A DNA stretch of 64,000 nucleotides from Leucobacter musarum subsp. musarum (GCF_001273845.1 NZ_JHBW01000110.1:62001-126000); one strand, 5' to 3'; counted from the stretch's first letter, positions 8,456 through 17,839 are shown. Notes: generated by a model not told the origin, from the letters alone. Numbers and translations are program-made.

Positions 8456-10636
8456 TCACGGGGTTGGCGCCGCAACGAGCCCGGCGAGTTGCGCATTGAA
8501 CCAGCGTGCGAGCGAGAGCGAATACATGCCCGTGAGGTGATTGTCGTCGGAGTACATGATCAAGTCGCCCGTGATCATGTGGCAGGTGCCGTCGGGGCAG
8601 GTGACCGCGTAGGTGTCGATGACGGGCACATTGAGCGAGTTCGCGTCGGCGACGAGCCAGTCGGCGAACTGCGGATCGGGCCACGCGCAGACATCATCGG
8701 CCGCAGGGATCGCGAGCACGCAGCCCGGGCCGGTGAAGGCATCGCCGTTGGCGTCGCGCGCGCCGACCGAGGGCACGTCGCGAATCACGATGACCTGTTT
8801 GCCGGCGTCGACGAGCTGCTGCAGCCCGACCCGCGCCGCGTCTCCGAGATCGTAGAGATTCGTGCGCAGGCTGACCAGCACGGTGTCCACGGTCGGGTCA
8901 TTCGCGATGTCGGATCGCAGGGCCGCGCCCCACTCGGCGCAGCGGGCCGCATTCTCGTCGTCGGCTGCGCTCGGTTCGGTGAACAGCCCGCACGATGCCC
9001 GACTCTCGAGACGCAGCGACCAGTCGTTGGCCGCAGCGACGCGCTGGATCGGTGCGAAGATGTGCTCGGCGTGGGAGTCGCCGATCATGACGACACCGGG
9101 AGCGCTCGCATCGCCGTTCGACTCCGGAAAATCGCAGGAGCGCTCCTTCCAAGAGCCAACGGTGGTTGCCGTGCAGTGCTCTGCCCCGATACCGGAGTCG
9201 AACCAGAACCAGGGGCGATCCTGCTCGGCGAATGCCGGGTCGATTGCGGCGGTGTACTCGTGCGGATTCGCGCAGTCATCGAGTATCGCGGAGGCTCCGA
9301 CGCAGCTCGCGGGCTGTACTCCGGCAGCATCGAGGGATTCGCCTTCGAGGAGCGCCTGGATCTGCGCACGCCGATGGTCCACGTCGGCGTTGATCGCCGC
9401 GGTCTGCCCGACCACGAGCCCGATGATGGCGAGCATCGCGACCGCCATGCCGCCGAACGTCGCCCAGCGCGTGCGCAGCACCCCGGGCGCGCGGCGGATC
9501 GGTTCCTCGACGAATCGCTGCGTGAGCCACGCGAGCACGATCGTGACCGGCAGCACGATGAGTGCGAGTCGCCAGTGCGGCTCGGCCCCCGAACGGTCGC
9601 CGAGCATGATCGGAAGCACGATGATCAGCGGCCAGTGCCAGAGGTAGATGGCGTACGACGTGTCGCCGATGAACTGCACGGGTCGCAGATGCATGAAGCG
9701 CTGCGGGCTCCCGGTGAATGCCGCCTCGCCGGGGGAGCGATCGCCGAGCCAGATGAGTGCGGCGGTCGCGCCGACCGGCAGCAGCGCGATCCATCCCGGA
9801 AAGGCGGTCGCCGCGTCGAACGCGACCGCCGACCCGACGATGACGACGAGTGCGATCCAACTGCCGACGAGCTTCATCCCCGGAGCCCAGCGCGACGCCG
9901 GAATGAGCGCGATCAACCCGCCGAGTACGAATTCCCAGGCCCGGGTCGTGGTGAAGAAGTAGGCCGTCTGCTGCGAACGTGCGGTTTCGATCATTGAGTA
10001 CGCGAGCGAGGCGACGAATACGACGAGCAGGAGTGCGAGCACGATGGTGCGCAGGCGCGGGCCGCCGCGCTTCGCCGCGATCAACGCGAGACTCGCGGCC
10101 ACGGCGATGAGAATCGGCATCACCAGGTAGAACTGCTCTTCGACCGAGAGCGACCAGTAGTGCTGCGCCAGCGACGGCGGGTTCGCGGCGTTCAGATAGT
10201 CGACCGCGTCGGCCGCGAGGTGCCAGTTCACGATGTAGCCGGCCGCGAACCCGATGTCGCCCAGATTCTGCGTCCGGCTGATCGAGGGCATGACGGTCAG
10301 GGTCAGGATCGCGGAGACCGCCAGCACCAGGAGCGCCGCGGGCAGCAGCCGCCGCACTCGCCGGGCCCAGAACTCCACGACTCGCACGCGGCCGGTGCGC
10401 TCTGCTTCACGCAGCAGGTGCCCTGTGATGAGGAAGCCGCTGATCACGAAGAAAACATCGACGCCGATGTAGCCGCCGGGGAGCCGGTCTGGGAAGAGAT
10501 GGAAAGCGACGACGAGCGCAACAGCGAGTGCGCGGAAACCCTGGATGTCGCGCCGTTTGCCCCGCTGGGACGAGGCCGCTGCCGGGGCAGGATCGTGTCG
10601 CGGGGTGGTCTGCAGTGGTGCGTGCTGGGAGTCGAT
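8456..10636 (-). CDS. OafA/YrhL-type membrane O-acyltransferase with C-terminal SGNH domain; non-canonical start
   Basis: An acyltransferase-3 membrane domain is followed by a periplasmic-side SGNH hydrolase-like domain with MIGDSHAEH near residue 517 and a late SDDNHL block near 697. Such proteins transfer acyl groups to surface glycans. The conserved N-terminus (DIQGFRALAV, GGYIGVDVFFVISGF) lies upstream of the first available GTG at 10447, so that GTG cannot be the true start. Between an in-frame TAG (10645-10643) and that GTG there is no ATG, GTG or TTG. ATC at 10636 lies six bases after a TAGCCT -10 hexamer and would give a leaderless 726-residue protein; CTG at 10615 is the other candidate. 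The gene is certain and its start is not. Confidence 0.8.
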   Translation of the reverse strand: MDSQHAPLQTTPRHDPAPAAASSQRGKRRDIQGFRALAVALVVAFHLFPDRLPGGYIGVDVFFVISGFLITGHLLREAERTGRVRVVEFWARRVRRLLPAALLVLAVSAILTLTVMPSISRTQNLGDIGFAAGYIVNWHLAADAVDYLNAANPPSLAQHYWSLSVEEQFYLVMPILIAVAASLALIAAKRGGPRLRTIVLALLLVVFVASLAYSMIETARSQQTAYFFTTTRAWEFVLGGLIALIPASRWAPGMKLVGSWIALVVIVGSAVAFDAATAFPGWIALLPVGATAALIWLGDRSPGEAAFTGSPQRFMHLRPVQFIGDTSYAIYLWHWPLIIVLPIMLGDRSGAEPHWRLALIVLPVTIVLAWLTQRFVEEPIRRAPGVLRTRWATFGGMAVAMLAIIGLVVGQTAAINADVDHRRAQIQALLEGESLDAAGVQPASCVGASAILDDCANPHEYTAAIDPAFAEQDRPWFWFDSGIGAEHCTATTVGSWKERSCDFPESNGDASAPGVVMIGDSHAEHIFAPIQRVAAANDWSLRLESRASCGLFTEPSAADDENAARCAEWGAALRSDIANDPTVDTVLVSLRTNLYDLGDAARVGLQQLVDAGKQVIVIRDVPSVGARDANGDAFTGPGCVLAIPAADDVCAWPDPQFADWLVADANSLNVPVIDTYAVTCPDGTCHMITGDLIMYSDDNHLTGMYSLSLARWFNAQLAGLVAAPTP

Positions 10637-10642
10637 CGGACC

Positions 10643-10648
10643 AGGCTA
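10643..10648 (-). promoter_or_regulatory. -10 hexamer TAGCCT of the OafA-type operon
   Basis: Six bases before the ATC at 10636. This is the spacing of leaderless genes in this window. Confidence 0.55.
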
Positions 10649-10673
10649 ACAGGGCGCAGCGCGGCGGTGCCGG

Positions 10674-10679
10674 TATCCT
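10674..10679 (+). promoter_or_regulatory. -10 hexamer TATCCT of the aminotransferase gene
   Basis: Gives a leader of about 38 bases containing AAAGGTGA before ATG 10725. Confidence 0.5.
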
Positions 10680-10724
10680 GGCAGCTGACGATCCGCATAA
10701 CCGTGCGCGAAAGGTGATACTTCT

Positions 10725-11834
10725 ATGTCTGACTTCATTCCTGCTGCCAAGCCCCTGATCGGTGACGAGGAGCGCGAGGCGGTCGACCGGGTGCTGCGTT
10801 CCGGAATGATCGCGCAGGGACCCGAAGTCGCGACGTTCGAGCAGGAATTCGGTGCGCACTTTGCCGAGGGCCGCCCCACGGTGGCCGTGAACTCGGGTAC
10901 GAGCGGTCAGCACCTCGGCCTGCTCGCTGCGGGCGTCGGTGCGGGCGACGAAGTCATCGTGCCGTCATTCACCTTCGCCGCGACCGGCAACTCCGTCGCG
11001 CTGACCGGGGCCACCCCGGTCTTCGCCGATATCGAGCCCGACTCGTTCACGCTCGACCCCGAGTCGGTCCGTGCTGCGATCACGCCGCGCACCAAGGGCA
11101 TCATGCCGGTGCACCTCTACGGCCACCCGTTCCTGGTCGATCAGATCGAGGCGATCGCGCAGGAGCACGGACTCGCAATCTACGAAGACGCCGCGCAGGC
11201 CCACGGCGCTTCCTGGAAGGGACGTCCGGTCGGCACCATCGGCGACTTCGCCATGTTCAGCCTGTACCCGACGAAGAACATGACCTCGGGTGAGGGCGGC
11301 ATGGTCACGTGCGCCACCGAGGAACTCGCTCGTGGAGTGCGCCTGCTGCGCAACCAGGGCATGGAGACCCAGTACGCGAACGAGGTCATCGGGTTCAACG
11401 CGCGCATGACCGATGTGCATGCCGCGATCGGCCGCGTGCAGCTGACCAAGGTCGACGCCTGGACGGCGCAGCGTCAGGCGAACGCCGCGGCGCTCAACGT
11501 GGGTCTTGCGGGCCTCGACGGTGTCACCACTCCGATCGTCGCCGACGGTGCGGTGCACGTCTACCACCAGTACACGATCCGTGTCGATGCCGACGAGCGC
11601 GACCGTCTGCGCGACGCGTTGAAAGAGGAGCATCAGGTGGGCTCGGGCGTGTACTACCCGATCCCGAACCACCGCCTGCCGTCGCTCGCACACTTCGCCC
11701 CGGGGCTCGACCTGCCCGAGACCGAGCGCGCCGCCGCCGAGGTGCTCTCGCTGCCCGTGCACCCCTCGCTGACCGAGGGCGACCTCGAGCGCATCATCGC
11801 CGGCGTGACCGCGGTACTGCGAGCCGGAGCCTAA
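10725..11834 (+). CDS. DegT/DnrJ/EryC1/StrS family PLP-dependent sugar aminotransferase
   Basis: 369 residues of the fold-type I sugar aminotransferase family, which transaminates keto-sugar nucleotides from glutamate. Family features are AVNSGTSG (53-60), the GDEVIVPSFTFAAT block, EDAAQAHGA, and the PLP-binding lysine in FSLYPTKNMTSGEGG (Lys184). The start ATG has AAAGGTGA upstream. The sequence resembles the WbpE/GnnB branch, which makes 3-amino sugars from 3-keto UDP-HexNAc. The Gfo/Idh/MocA oxidoreductase at 26448 would supply that ketone. The exact sugar is inferred, not shown. It is divergent from the OafA operon. Confidence 0.9.
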   Translation: MSDFIPAAKPLIGDEEREAVDRVLRSGMIAQGPEVATFEQEFGAHFAEGRPTVAVNSGTSGQHLGLLAAGVGAGDEVIVPSFTFAATGNSVALTGATPVFADIEPDSFTLDPESVRAAITPRTKGIMPVHLYGHPFLVDQIEAIAQEHGLAIYEDAAQAHGASWKGRPVGTIGDFAMFSLYPTKNMTSGEGGMVTCATEELARGVRLLRNQGMETQYANEVIGFNARMTDVHAAIGRVQLTKVDAWTAQRQANAAALNVGLAGLDGVTTPIVADGAVHVYHQYTIRVDADERDRLRDALKEEHQVGSGVYYPIPNHRLPSLAHFAPGLDLPETERAAAEVLSLPVHPSLTEGDLERIIAGVTAVLRAGA

Positions 11835-11873
11835 GCCAGGTACGCCCGCGCTCGCGGGTCGCCTGACAGCATC

Positions 11874-13679
11874 ATGAAACACATCTGGACCACTCTCCGT
11901 CAACTGCTGCCGCTGCTGCCGGATGGCGCGCAGCGCTACTTTGTCGGCTACATCGTCGCAACGAGCCTCATCACGGCGCTCGACGCGATCGGCATGGCGA
12001 TCCTCGCCGTGACCATCGGCCCGATGCTCGCCGGCAACGCGATCACCGTGCCCGTGCTCGGCAAGATCGGCGTCGAATCGGCGCCGCTGCTCGTGCTCAT
12101 CGCGCTCGCGCTCATGATGCTGAAGTCGTTGCTCAACGTCATTCTGCAGTGGTTCGCCACGCGCCGCTTCGCGAAGTACGAGCTCGAGGTGGGCGACCGC
12201 CTGTTCCGCGCGTACATCGGGGCGAGCTGGGAGGAGCGCTCGAAGCGCACGGTCGCGGAGATCACGAGAATCGCCGACGCTGGCATCGCGAACGCGATGG
12301 CCGGGTTCGTGCTGCCGCTCATGCGGGTGCCGAGCGCCTTCTTCACCTTCATCCTGGTGCTCGGCGTGCTCGTGGTCTCGGATCCGGCGACCTCAGTCAT
12401 CGCGTTCGTCTACCTCTCGCTCGTCATGCTCCTCGTGCACTTCGTGGTCACGAACCGCTCACTCGAGGCCGGCCAGGTGAACCGCGACTACAGCTACCGC
12501 GTCGCGAATCTCATGACCGAGATGATCGACGCACTCAAAGAACTCAGCCTGCGCAACCGGCTGGGCGAGGTCGCCGACCTCGTGACCGACAACCGACGTC
12601 ACGGCACTCGTGCTCGCGCGAACGGCTCGTTTCTCGGCGTGCTGCCCGGCTTCGCGTTCGAGATGGCGCTGCTCGGCGGCATCGCGCTCATCGGTGTCAG
12701 CGCGTACTTCTTCCAGGGTGGTGTGCAGGGTGCGCTCTCGTCGGTCGCGCTCTTCGCCACGACGGGCTTCCGACTGATTCCGGCGCTCACCGCGCTGCAG
12801 GGCGGCATCGTTCAGGCGACCGCGAGTCTGCCGGGTGCCCGAGACGTGGTCGGTGACCTGATCGCCTCGGAGCGCGACGTGCAGACCTCGCAGACTCCGG
12901 CCGACACCGCCGAGCTTGCTGAGAACCCTCGCTTGCTGCGCCTCGACGACGTGCAGTTCCGCTACCCGTCGGCGGACGCCGACGTGATTCGCGGCATGTC
13001 GCTCGATGTGCCGCTTGGAAGCTCCGTCGGCATCGTCGGCCCGTCGGGTGCCGGTAAATCGACGCTGATCGATCTGCTGCTCGGGCTCAGCCAGCCCTCT
13101 CAGGGCGCGATCGAAATCGACGGCGACCCCATGCAGTCCGTGCTGCGGCAGTGGCGCGGCCGGGTCGGGTACGTGCCGCAGCGCGTGGCGCTGTTCGACG
13201 GCACCATCGCTCAGAACGTGGCGCTCACCTGGGGCGAAGAGATCGATCGCGACCGGGTGATCCACGCGCTGGAGCGCGCGCAGCTCGGTTCGCTCATCGC
13301 CGACCGCGCTGGCGGCATCGATGAGCGCATCGGCGAGCGCGGTATGTCGCTCTCGGGCGGCCAGCAGCAGCGCCTGGGCATCGCTCGCGCGCTGTACACC
13401 GACCCGCTCGTGCTCGTGCTCGACGAAGCGACGAGCTCGCTCGACACGAAGACCGAAGACGAGGTCACGAAGTCGATTCGCAGCCTGCAGGGTGAGGTAA
13501 CGCTGATCTCGGTGGCGCACCGCCTGTCGACGATCAAGGATTACGACCGCATCTGCTACCTCGACGAGGGCATCATTGTGGCGCAGGGCACGTTCGCCGA
13601 GGTCGCGAAAGCGCACCCGCCGTTCGGCGAACAGGTCGCGCTCGCGGGGCTCGGTTCGCTGTTGCGCGATCCGAAGTAG
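11874..13679 (+). CDS. ABC transporter half-molecule, permease fused to ATPase (PglK/MsbA-like flippase)
   Basis: 601 residues: a six-helix exporter membrane domain (about 20-310), then an ATPase with Walker A GPSGAGKST near 389, signature LSGGQQQRLG near 492 and Walker B LVLDEATSSLD near 512. Type IV exporters of this kind flip lipid-linked saccharides or lipids and work as homodimers. It follows the sugar aminotransferase by 39 bp in the same direction, so a role in flipping a lipid-linked glycan intermediate, like PglK, is likely. A multidrug or lipid substrate cannot be excluded from sequence alone. Confidence 0.88.
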   Translation: MKHIWTTLRQLLPLLPDGAQRYFVGYIVATSLITALDAIGMAILAVTIGPMLAGNAITVPVLGKIGVESAPLLVLIALALMMLKSLLNVILQWFATRRFAKYELEVGDRLFRAYIGASWEERSKRTVAEITRIADAGIANAMAGFVLPLMRVPSAFFTFILVLGVLVVSDPATSVIAFVYLSLVMLLVHFVVTNRSLEAGQVNRDYSYRVANLMTEMIDALKELSLRNRLGEVADLVTDNRRHGTRARANGSFLGVLPGFAFEMALLGGIALIGVSAYFFQGGVQGALSSVALFATTGFRLIPALTALQGGIVQATASLPGARDVVGDLIASERDVQTSQTPADTAELAENPRLLRLDDVQFRYPSADADVIRGMSLDVPLGSSVGIVGPSGAGKSTLIDLLLGLSQPSQGAIEIDGDPMQSVLRQWRGRVGYVPQRVALFDGTIAQNVALTWGEEIDRDRVIHALERAQLGSLIADRAGGIDERIGERGMSLSGGQQQRLGIARALYTDPLVLVLDEATSSLDTKTEDEVTKSIRSLQGEVTLISVAHRLSTIKDYDRICYLDEGIIVAQGTFAEVAKAHPPFGEQVALAGLGSLLRDPK

Positions 13680-13727
13680 TCGTTCGGCGGCGTCGAAACC
13701 CGGTGCGGACCGCCGCCGAACATCGCT

Positions 13728-13733
13728 TAGGCT
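13728..13733 (+). promoter_or_regulatory. -10 hexamer TAGGCT, leaderless start of the acyltransferase
   Basis: Six bases before ATG 13740. Confidence 0.55.
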
Positions 13734-13739
13734 GGAATG

Positions 13740-14933
13740 ATGGTCCGCGCAGCACAAACCTCCGTTTCCCGGCGGCCTCGATTCCTCCTCCTTGATCTCC
13801 TGCGACTGCTTGCCGCGATTGCGGTGCTTTGGTACCACTACACGGCTCGCAACAGCAGTGCATGGGATGCGGCCGCAGCTGACGAGTTCGGGCTCGCGTC
13901 ACGATTCACCGCATATGGCTTCCTTGGCGTGCAGCTGTTCTTCGTGATCAGCGGGTTCGTGATCCTCTTGTCGGCTGAGGGGCGGAGTCTCGGTCAGTTC
14001 GTCTCCGCACGGGTGTCGCGGCTGTACCCCGCCTACTGGGCCGGGGTACTCCTCACCACATTCCTCATAGTTGTGGTCACACCGCAGTTCGACCGTCAGA
14101 TCACCTTCGCCGACGTACTCACGAACCTCACCATGCTCCAGACTGCGTTTGGCGTGCGACACATCGACGGCGTGTATTGGACGCTCTGGATCGAGCTGCT
14201 GTTTTACGTACTGATCGCTCTGCTCATCAGTGTGCGCCTCACGGAGGCGAAGGTGCTCGCGTTCACGTTCCTCTGGCCGGTCATCGGTGCGATCGCAAGC
14301 ACGTCGGAATCGACCTTCTTGACCGCGCTGCTCTCGCCCGCCTATGCGTCACTCTTCGCGGGTGGAATGGTGCTGTACCTGATCCACTCTCGAGGGCACA
14401 GCCTGCTGCGCTGGCTGCTGCTCATCATGAATGTGTGCCTCGCCGTGCAGCAATCGGTCACGCAGAGCTTCATGGTGGCGGTGCCGCGAGATACCGAGGT
14501 CGACCCGTCGGCGTCGATCGGGTCGGTGCTCGTCGTGCTGATCTTCGTGATCGTCGCGCTGGTCACGATCACCCCGTTGAAACACGCCGGTTGGTCATGG
14601 ATGACGTACGCCGGGTCGCTCACCTACCCGCTGTATCTCGTGCACGAGTACTGGGGCTGGTGGGTGATCAGCACCGTGGACCCGATCGTGGGCAAGTGGG
14701 GAGCGGTAGCCGCCGCGTTCGCCGTGAGCTTCGGGCTCGCCATCATCATCGAGCGCTGGGTCGAGCGCCCGCTCCGGCCCCGCATTCGTCGAGCTCTGCA
14801 GCGGTCGTTCGACGCCCTGCCGAGCACGACCCACCACCGCGATGACTCGAGAGACCTCATCGACTCGCGCTCGGCATCGGTCAGCGGCGCCCGCGCCACT
14901 GAGCCCGCCGAAACTCGGCGCGACGTCGGCTGA
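13740..14933 (+). CDS. Acyltransferase-3 family membrane protein
   Basis: 397 residues with about ten hydrophobic helices. The family motifs are present: FLLLDLLRLLAAIAVLWYHY at the N-terminus (Arg and His of the active region) and GFLGVQLFFVISGFVI. These proteins O-acylate cell-surface sugars or lipids. It has no SGNH domain, unlike the one at 8456. ATG 13740 lies six bases after a TAGGCT hexamer (13728-13733), the leaderless spacing seen at many genes here; ATG 13737 is three bases after it and is less likely. The acceptor is unknown but the glycan locus is the obvious candidate. Confidence 0.88.
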   Translation: MVRAAQTSVSRRPRFLLLDLLRLLAAIAVLWYHYTARNSSAWDAAAADEFGLASRFTAYGFLGVQLFFVISGFVILLSAEGRSLGQFVSARVSRLYPAYWAGVLLTTFLIVVVTPQFDRQITFADVLTNLTMLQTAFGVRHIDGVYWTLWIELLFYVLIALLISVRLTEAKVLAFTFLWPVIGAIASTSESTFLTALLSPAYASLFAGGMVLYLIHSRGHSLLRWLLLIMNVCLAVQQSVTQSFMVAVPRDTEVDPSASIGSVLVVLIFVIVALVTITPLKHAGWSWMTYAGSLTYPLYLVHEYWGWWVISTVDPIVGKWGAVAAAFAVSFGLAIIIERWVERPLRPRIRRALQRSFDALPSTTHHRDDSRDLIDSRSASVSGARATEPAETRRDVG

Positions 14934-14948
14934 CGCCGCGCCGAGGCG

Positions 14949-15821
14949 CTACTCGGCTGCCTCGAAGATCTGGCCGACGGCTTCGCGCTTCTCCGCTTGG
15001 AACCCGTCTTCCGCGCGGCCCAGCGCCCAGTAGGCGGAGAGCGAGAGCGCGCGGCGCTCGATTCCCCAACCGTTGTGCAGCAGCACGCGGAGCGCCTTCA
15101 TCGCCCCGCGCTCGCCGTGCGCGAAGACTTCGGGGAGCACCTCGGGCACCGGCAAAGCCTGTGCGGCCGCGACGAGCACGGTGCCGTGCGTCGCGTGCGT
15201 CCCGTCAGGCTGCTCGCGGTGCAGCCAGCGCACCTCGATGCCGTGCGGGTGCCGCAGTTCGATCTCGTCGTCGGCGTTCCCCACCTCGATGAGCACGAGC
15301 CCGTGTGCACTCGCCGGCACCTCTTCGAGCGCCGCCGCGATCGCGGGAATCGCCGAGTCATCACCCACAAACAGGCGGGGCACCTGTGCATCGAGCGTCG
15401 GCGCGAACTGCCCGCCCGGGCCCGAGAAGGTGACCAGGTCGCCCGGCTGCGCGGAGGCCGCCCAAGGCCCGGCGATGCCCTCGTCGCCGTGCACGACGAA
15501 GTCGATCGCGAGGGTGTCGGTCGCGGTATCGATCGATCGGATCGTGTAGGTGCGGCGCACCGGCAGATCTTCGAGCGGGAGGCGTTCGCGCAGCGCTTCG
15601 AGGTCGTAGGGCGGCTCCAGGCCGAGCTCGGGCTTCGCGAACAGCAGCTTCACGTATTTGTCAGTCTGGGCGAGTCGCTCGGGGTCGGCCTCACCGAGGA
15701 ACGCCGCGAAGTTCTCGCCTCCGAGATGCACGCGTACCAGGTGCGGGCTGATGCGCTCGGTGCGGTCGACGGTCAGAACACGAGCGGGGGCGCCGCGACG
15801 GCGGGGAGCGGATTCATTCAC
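14949..15821 (-). CDS. Siderophore-interacting protein, FAD/NAD(P)H ferric-siderophore reductase
   Basis: 290 residues of the SIP family, cytosolic flavoproteins that reduce ferric siderophores to release iron. The FAD-binding RRTYTIR is at 89-95, followed by a central DFVVHGDEG and GPWA block and a C-terminal NAD(P)H-binding half. An alanine-rich C-terminal tail contains WALGRAEDGFQAEKREAVG. It is a single gene, convergent with the acyltransferase and divergent from the aminopeptidase gene, and appears unrelated to the surrounding glycan genes. An IdeR/DtxR-type operator was looked for upstream but none was convincing. Confidence 0.92.
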   Translation of the reverse strand: MNESAPRRRGAPARVLTVDRTERISPHLVRVHLGGENFAAFLGEADPERLAQTDKYVKLLFAKPELGLEPPYDLEALRERLPLEDLPVRRTYTIRSIDTATDTLAIDFVVHGDEGIAGPWAASAQPGDLVTFSGPGGQFAPTLDAQVPRLFVGDDSAIPAIAAALEEVPASAHGLVLIEVGNADDEIELRHPHGIEVRWLHREQPDGTHATHGTVLVAAAQALPVPEVLPEVFAHGERGAMKALRVLLHNGWGIERRALSLSAYWALGRAEDGFQAEKREAVGQIFEAAE

Positions 15822-15902
15822 TGTCTCACCGTAGCGCCGCTGACGCCTGCGTCTCTAGCAACATCGGACGAATCTCAGGATCCCGGGAGCGATGGCGGCG
15901 AG

Positions 15903-15908
15903 TACGAT
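15903..15908 (+). promoter_or_regulatory. -10 hexamer TACGAT of map
   Basis: Eight bases before ATG 15917. Confidence 0.5.
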
Positions 15909-15916
15909 GGACCCCG

Positions 15917-16690
15917 ATGATTGAGATCCTGAACGACGACCAGTTGAGCCGAGCCCGACGCGCGGGGGCGCTCGTTGGCAACATCCTCCAGGCGCTGCGC
16001 GAGCGCGCCGCCGTCGGGGTGAACCTGCTCGAGCTCGACCGGCTCACCGGTGAACTCATTCGTGAGGGCGGCGGGGTCTCGTGCTACGTCGACTACGCTC
16101 CGTCGTTCGGCAACGGCCCCTTCGGGCACTACGTGTGCACCGCGGTCAACGACGCAGTGCTGCACGGCATGCCGCACGACTACGCACTCGCCGACGGCGA
16201 TCTGCTGACGCTTGATCTCGCGCTGACCGTCGACGGGATCGCAGCCGACGCGGCGATCAGCTTCATCGTCGGCGAGCGACGCGACCCTGCCGACGAGGCC
16301 CTGATCGCCGCGACCGAGGAGGCCCTGCGCGCGGGCATCGCAGCTGCGAAGGCCGACGCCCGCATCGGCGACATCTCGAACGCGATCGGCAAGGTACTCA
16401 AGGGGGCCGGGTACTCCGTGAACATGGAGTTCGGCGGTCACGGCATCGGGTCGACCATGCACCAGGATCCGCATATCGCGAACAGCGGCCGCGCCGGTCG
16501 CGGGTACCGCCTGCGGCCCGGTCTGCTGCTCGCCATCGAGCCGTGGGTGATGGCCGACACCGACAAGCTCGTGTTCGACGCCGACGGGTGGACGCTGCGC
16601 AGCGCGACCGGGAGTCGCACCGCGCATACCGAGCACACCGTCGCGATCACCGAGAACGGTGCTGAGATTCTGACGTTGCCCACGCGCTAG
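15917..16690 (+). CDS. map: Methionine aminopeptidase, type I
   Basis: 257 residues that remove initiator methionine from nascent proteins. The dinuclear metal site is intact: Asp in LTLDLALTVDG and in ADAA, His in GGHGIG, Glu in AIEPWV and Glu in HTEHTVAIT, with the substrate-pocket His in VLHGMP. The start ATG lies eight bases after a TACGAT -10 hexamer, so the mRNA is probably leaderless. It stands between glycan genes without an operon partner, and actinobacteria commonly carry a second map in the ribosomal protein region, so this may be the accessory copy. Confidence 0.95.
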   Translation: MIEILNDDQLSRARRAGALVGNILQALRERAAVGVNLLELDRLTGELIREGGGVSCYVDYAPSFGNGPFGHYVCTAVNDAVLHGMPHDYALADGDLLTLDLALTVDGIAADAAISFIVGERRDPADEALIAATEEALRAGIAAAKADARIGDISNAIGKVLKGAGYSVNMEFGGHGIGSTMHQDPHIANSGRAGRGYRLRPGLLLAIEPWVMADTDKLVFDADGWTLRSATGSRTAHTEHTVAITENGAEILTLPTR

Positions 16691-16747
16691 AGGGTTTCAG
16701 GCCCTCCGATGCGGGCGGGCGCGACGCCGAGGCGGTTGGCTGAGTGC

Positions 16748-17827
16748 TCAGCCCCGCATGATGCGGTAGCCTGCGAAGAGCGTGCGGAACGGCGCCTGTG
16801 CGTGGAACGCGCGGAGGGGGTTTCGCGTGAGTAGGGTCGGCACCGACAGGTAGCGGTGACGCACCTCAAGCAGCGCGGCGATCGATTCGGGCGTGGCGCC
16901 CGGGTCACGGAGCCCGTCGAAGACCGCGCGATCCGCCAGTGACAAGTACGCTGCCGCGCCCGGAGCGAGCCCGAGAAGTCGATCGATGAGCGACAGCAGC
17001 GGCGCGCGGTTGGCACGCACATCTTCGATCGTGCGTGATCGGGCGAGAATCGCATCGAACACGTGGATACGCACGAGCTTCACGACGATCGCGAGCCGAT
17101 CCACGGATGTGGCATTCACGAACCAGGGGAGCGACTCGAGTTCGTCGAGGAATGCGAAATCCTGGGCGACCGGTCGCGGGGCGAAGGTGACGCGATCGCC
17201 GGCATCCGCATTGATCACGTATGCCGGGCCATGCAGATCGTACGCGAGGGCCTGGGCGGTGTACCAGACGGTGAGCGAATACGTGAGATCCTCACCCGAT
17301 GGCAGGCCCTCGGTGAGACGCAGTTCGCCGAATCGTGCGCGACTGATCAGGCCCAGGGGGGCGCTGCGGTAGGCGAGGCGATCTTTGCGGGGGTGCAGAC
17401 GCTCGGTGCGCCGGCCGAGTCGCACGGGCGGGTACGGATCGGTGCGACCGGTGTCGAGCTGGATCTTGGCGAGCACCGCTTCGGCGCCCGTGCGCTGCGC
17501 GATTGCGAGCCACGAATCGATGGCGCCCGGTGCGAGTTCGTCGTCAGACCCCATCACCGAGAGATAGGGCGCGGTAGAACTCGCGAAGCCGTGGTTCATC
17601 GGCCCAGCGGGCGACTTGATGCCGTCGCGCAGTTCGAGCAGCCGCAGCCGGGGATCATCGGCGTACGCGCCCAGGTTCGCTCGGATGATCTCGGGGTCGA
17701 TGTTGTGCGCGACCACGTTCACGCGCACGGCCGCGCGCGTGTGATCGAGTACCGAGGCCGCAGCCCGGGTGATCGGCCGCGAGGCTGAATGGACGGCGAT
17801 GGTGAGGTCGACGAGCGGCTCGGTCAT
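16748..17827 (-). CDS. GT2 family glycosyltransferase, paralogue of the next gene
   Basis: 359 residues with a GT-A N-terminal domain: LVDLTIAVHSASRPITRA at the N-terminus and GSDDELAPGAIDSWL as the acidic donor/metal motif near residue 94. The C-terminal half is helical and shares long stretches with the product of the adjacent upstream gene (SGEDL, GPAYV, DAGDRVT, LTRNPL), showing tandem duplication. The ATG follows TAGCAT by six bases, giving a leaderless start despite only 9 bp of spacing from the upstream gene. Donor and acceptor are unknown; a role in surface glycan assembly is inferred from the locus. Confidence 0.85.
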   Translation of the reverse strand: MTEPLVDLTIAVHSASRPITRAAASVLDHTRAAVRVNVVAHNIDPEIIRANLGAYADDPRLRLLELRDGIKSPAGPMNHGFASSTAPYLSVMGSDDELAPGAIDSWLAIAQRTGAEAVLAKIQLDTGRTDPYPPVRLGRRTERLHPRKDRLAYRSAPLGLISRARFGELRLTEGLPSGEDLTYSLTVWYTAQALAYDLHGPAYVINADAGDRVTFAPRPVAQDFAFLDELESLPWFVNATSVDRLAIVVKLVRIHVFDAILARSRTIEDVRANRAPLLSLIDRLLGLAPGAAAYLSLADRAVFDGLRDPGATPESIAALLEVRHRYLSVPTLLTRNPLRAFHAQAPFRTLFAGYRIMRG

Positions 17828-17833
17828 GTTTCG

Positions 17834-17839
17834 ATGCTA
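17834..17839 (-). promoter_or_regulatory. -10 hexamer TAGCAT of the GT2 gene
   Basis: Six bases before ATG 17827. It partly lies in the stop region of the upstream paralogue. Confidence 0.5.

Noticed and set aside
11835-11873. Short hairpin CCCGCGCTCGCGGG between aminotransferase and flippase genes
   Set aside because: A stem of about five bases in GC-rich DNA is expected by chance and no T-run follows.
12459-13838. Minus-strand open frame of about 459 codons opposite the ABC flippase
   Set aside because: Antisense to the conserved ATPase motifs; composition is that of a shadow frame.
16691-16712. Hairpin GAGGG/CCCTC after map
   Set aside because: Only five paired bases; too weak to call a terminator.
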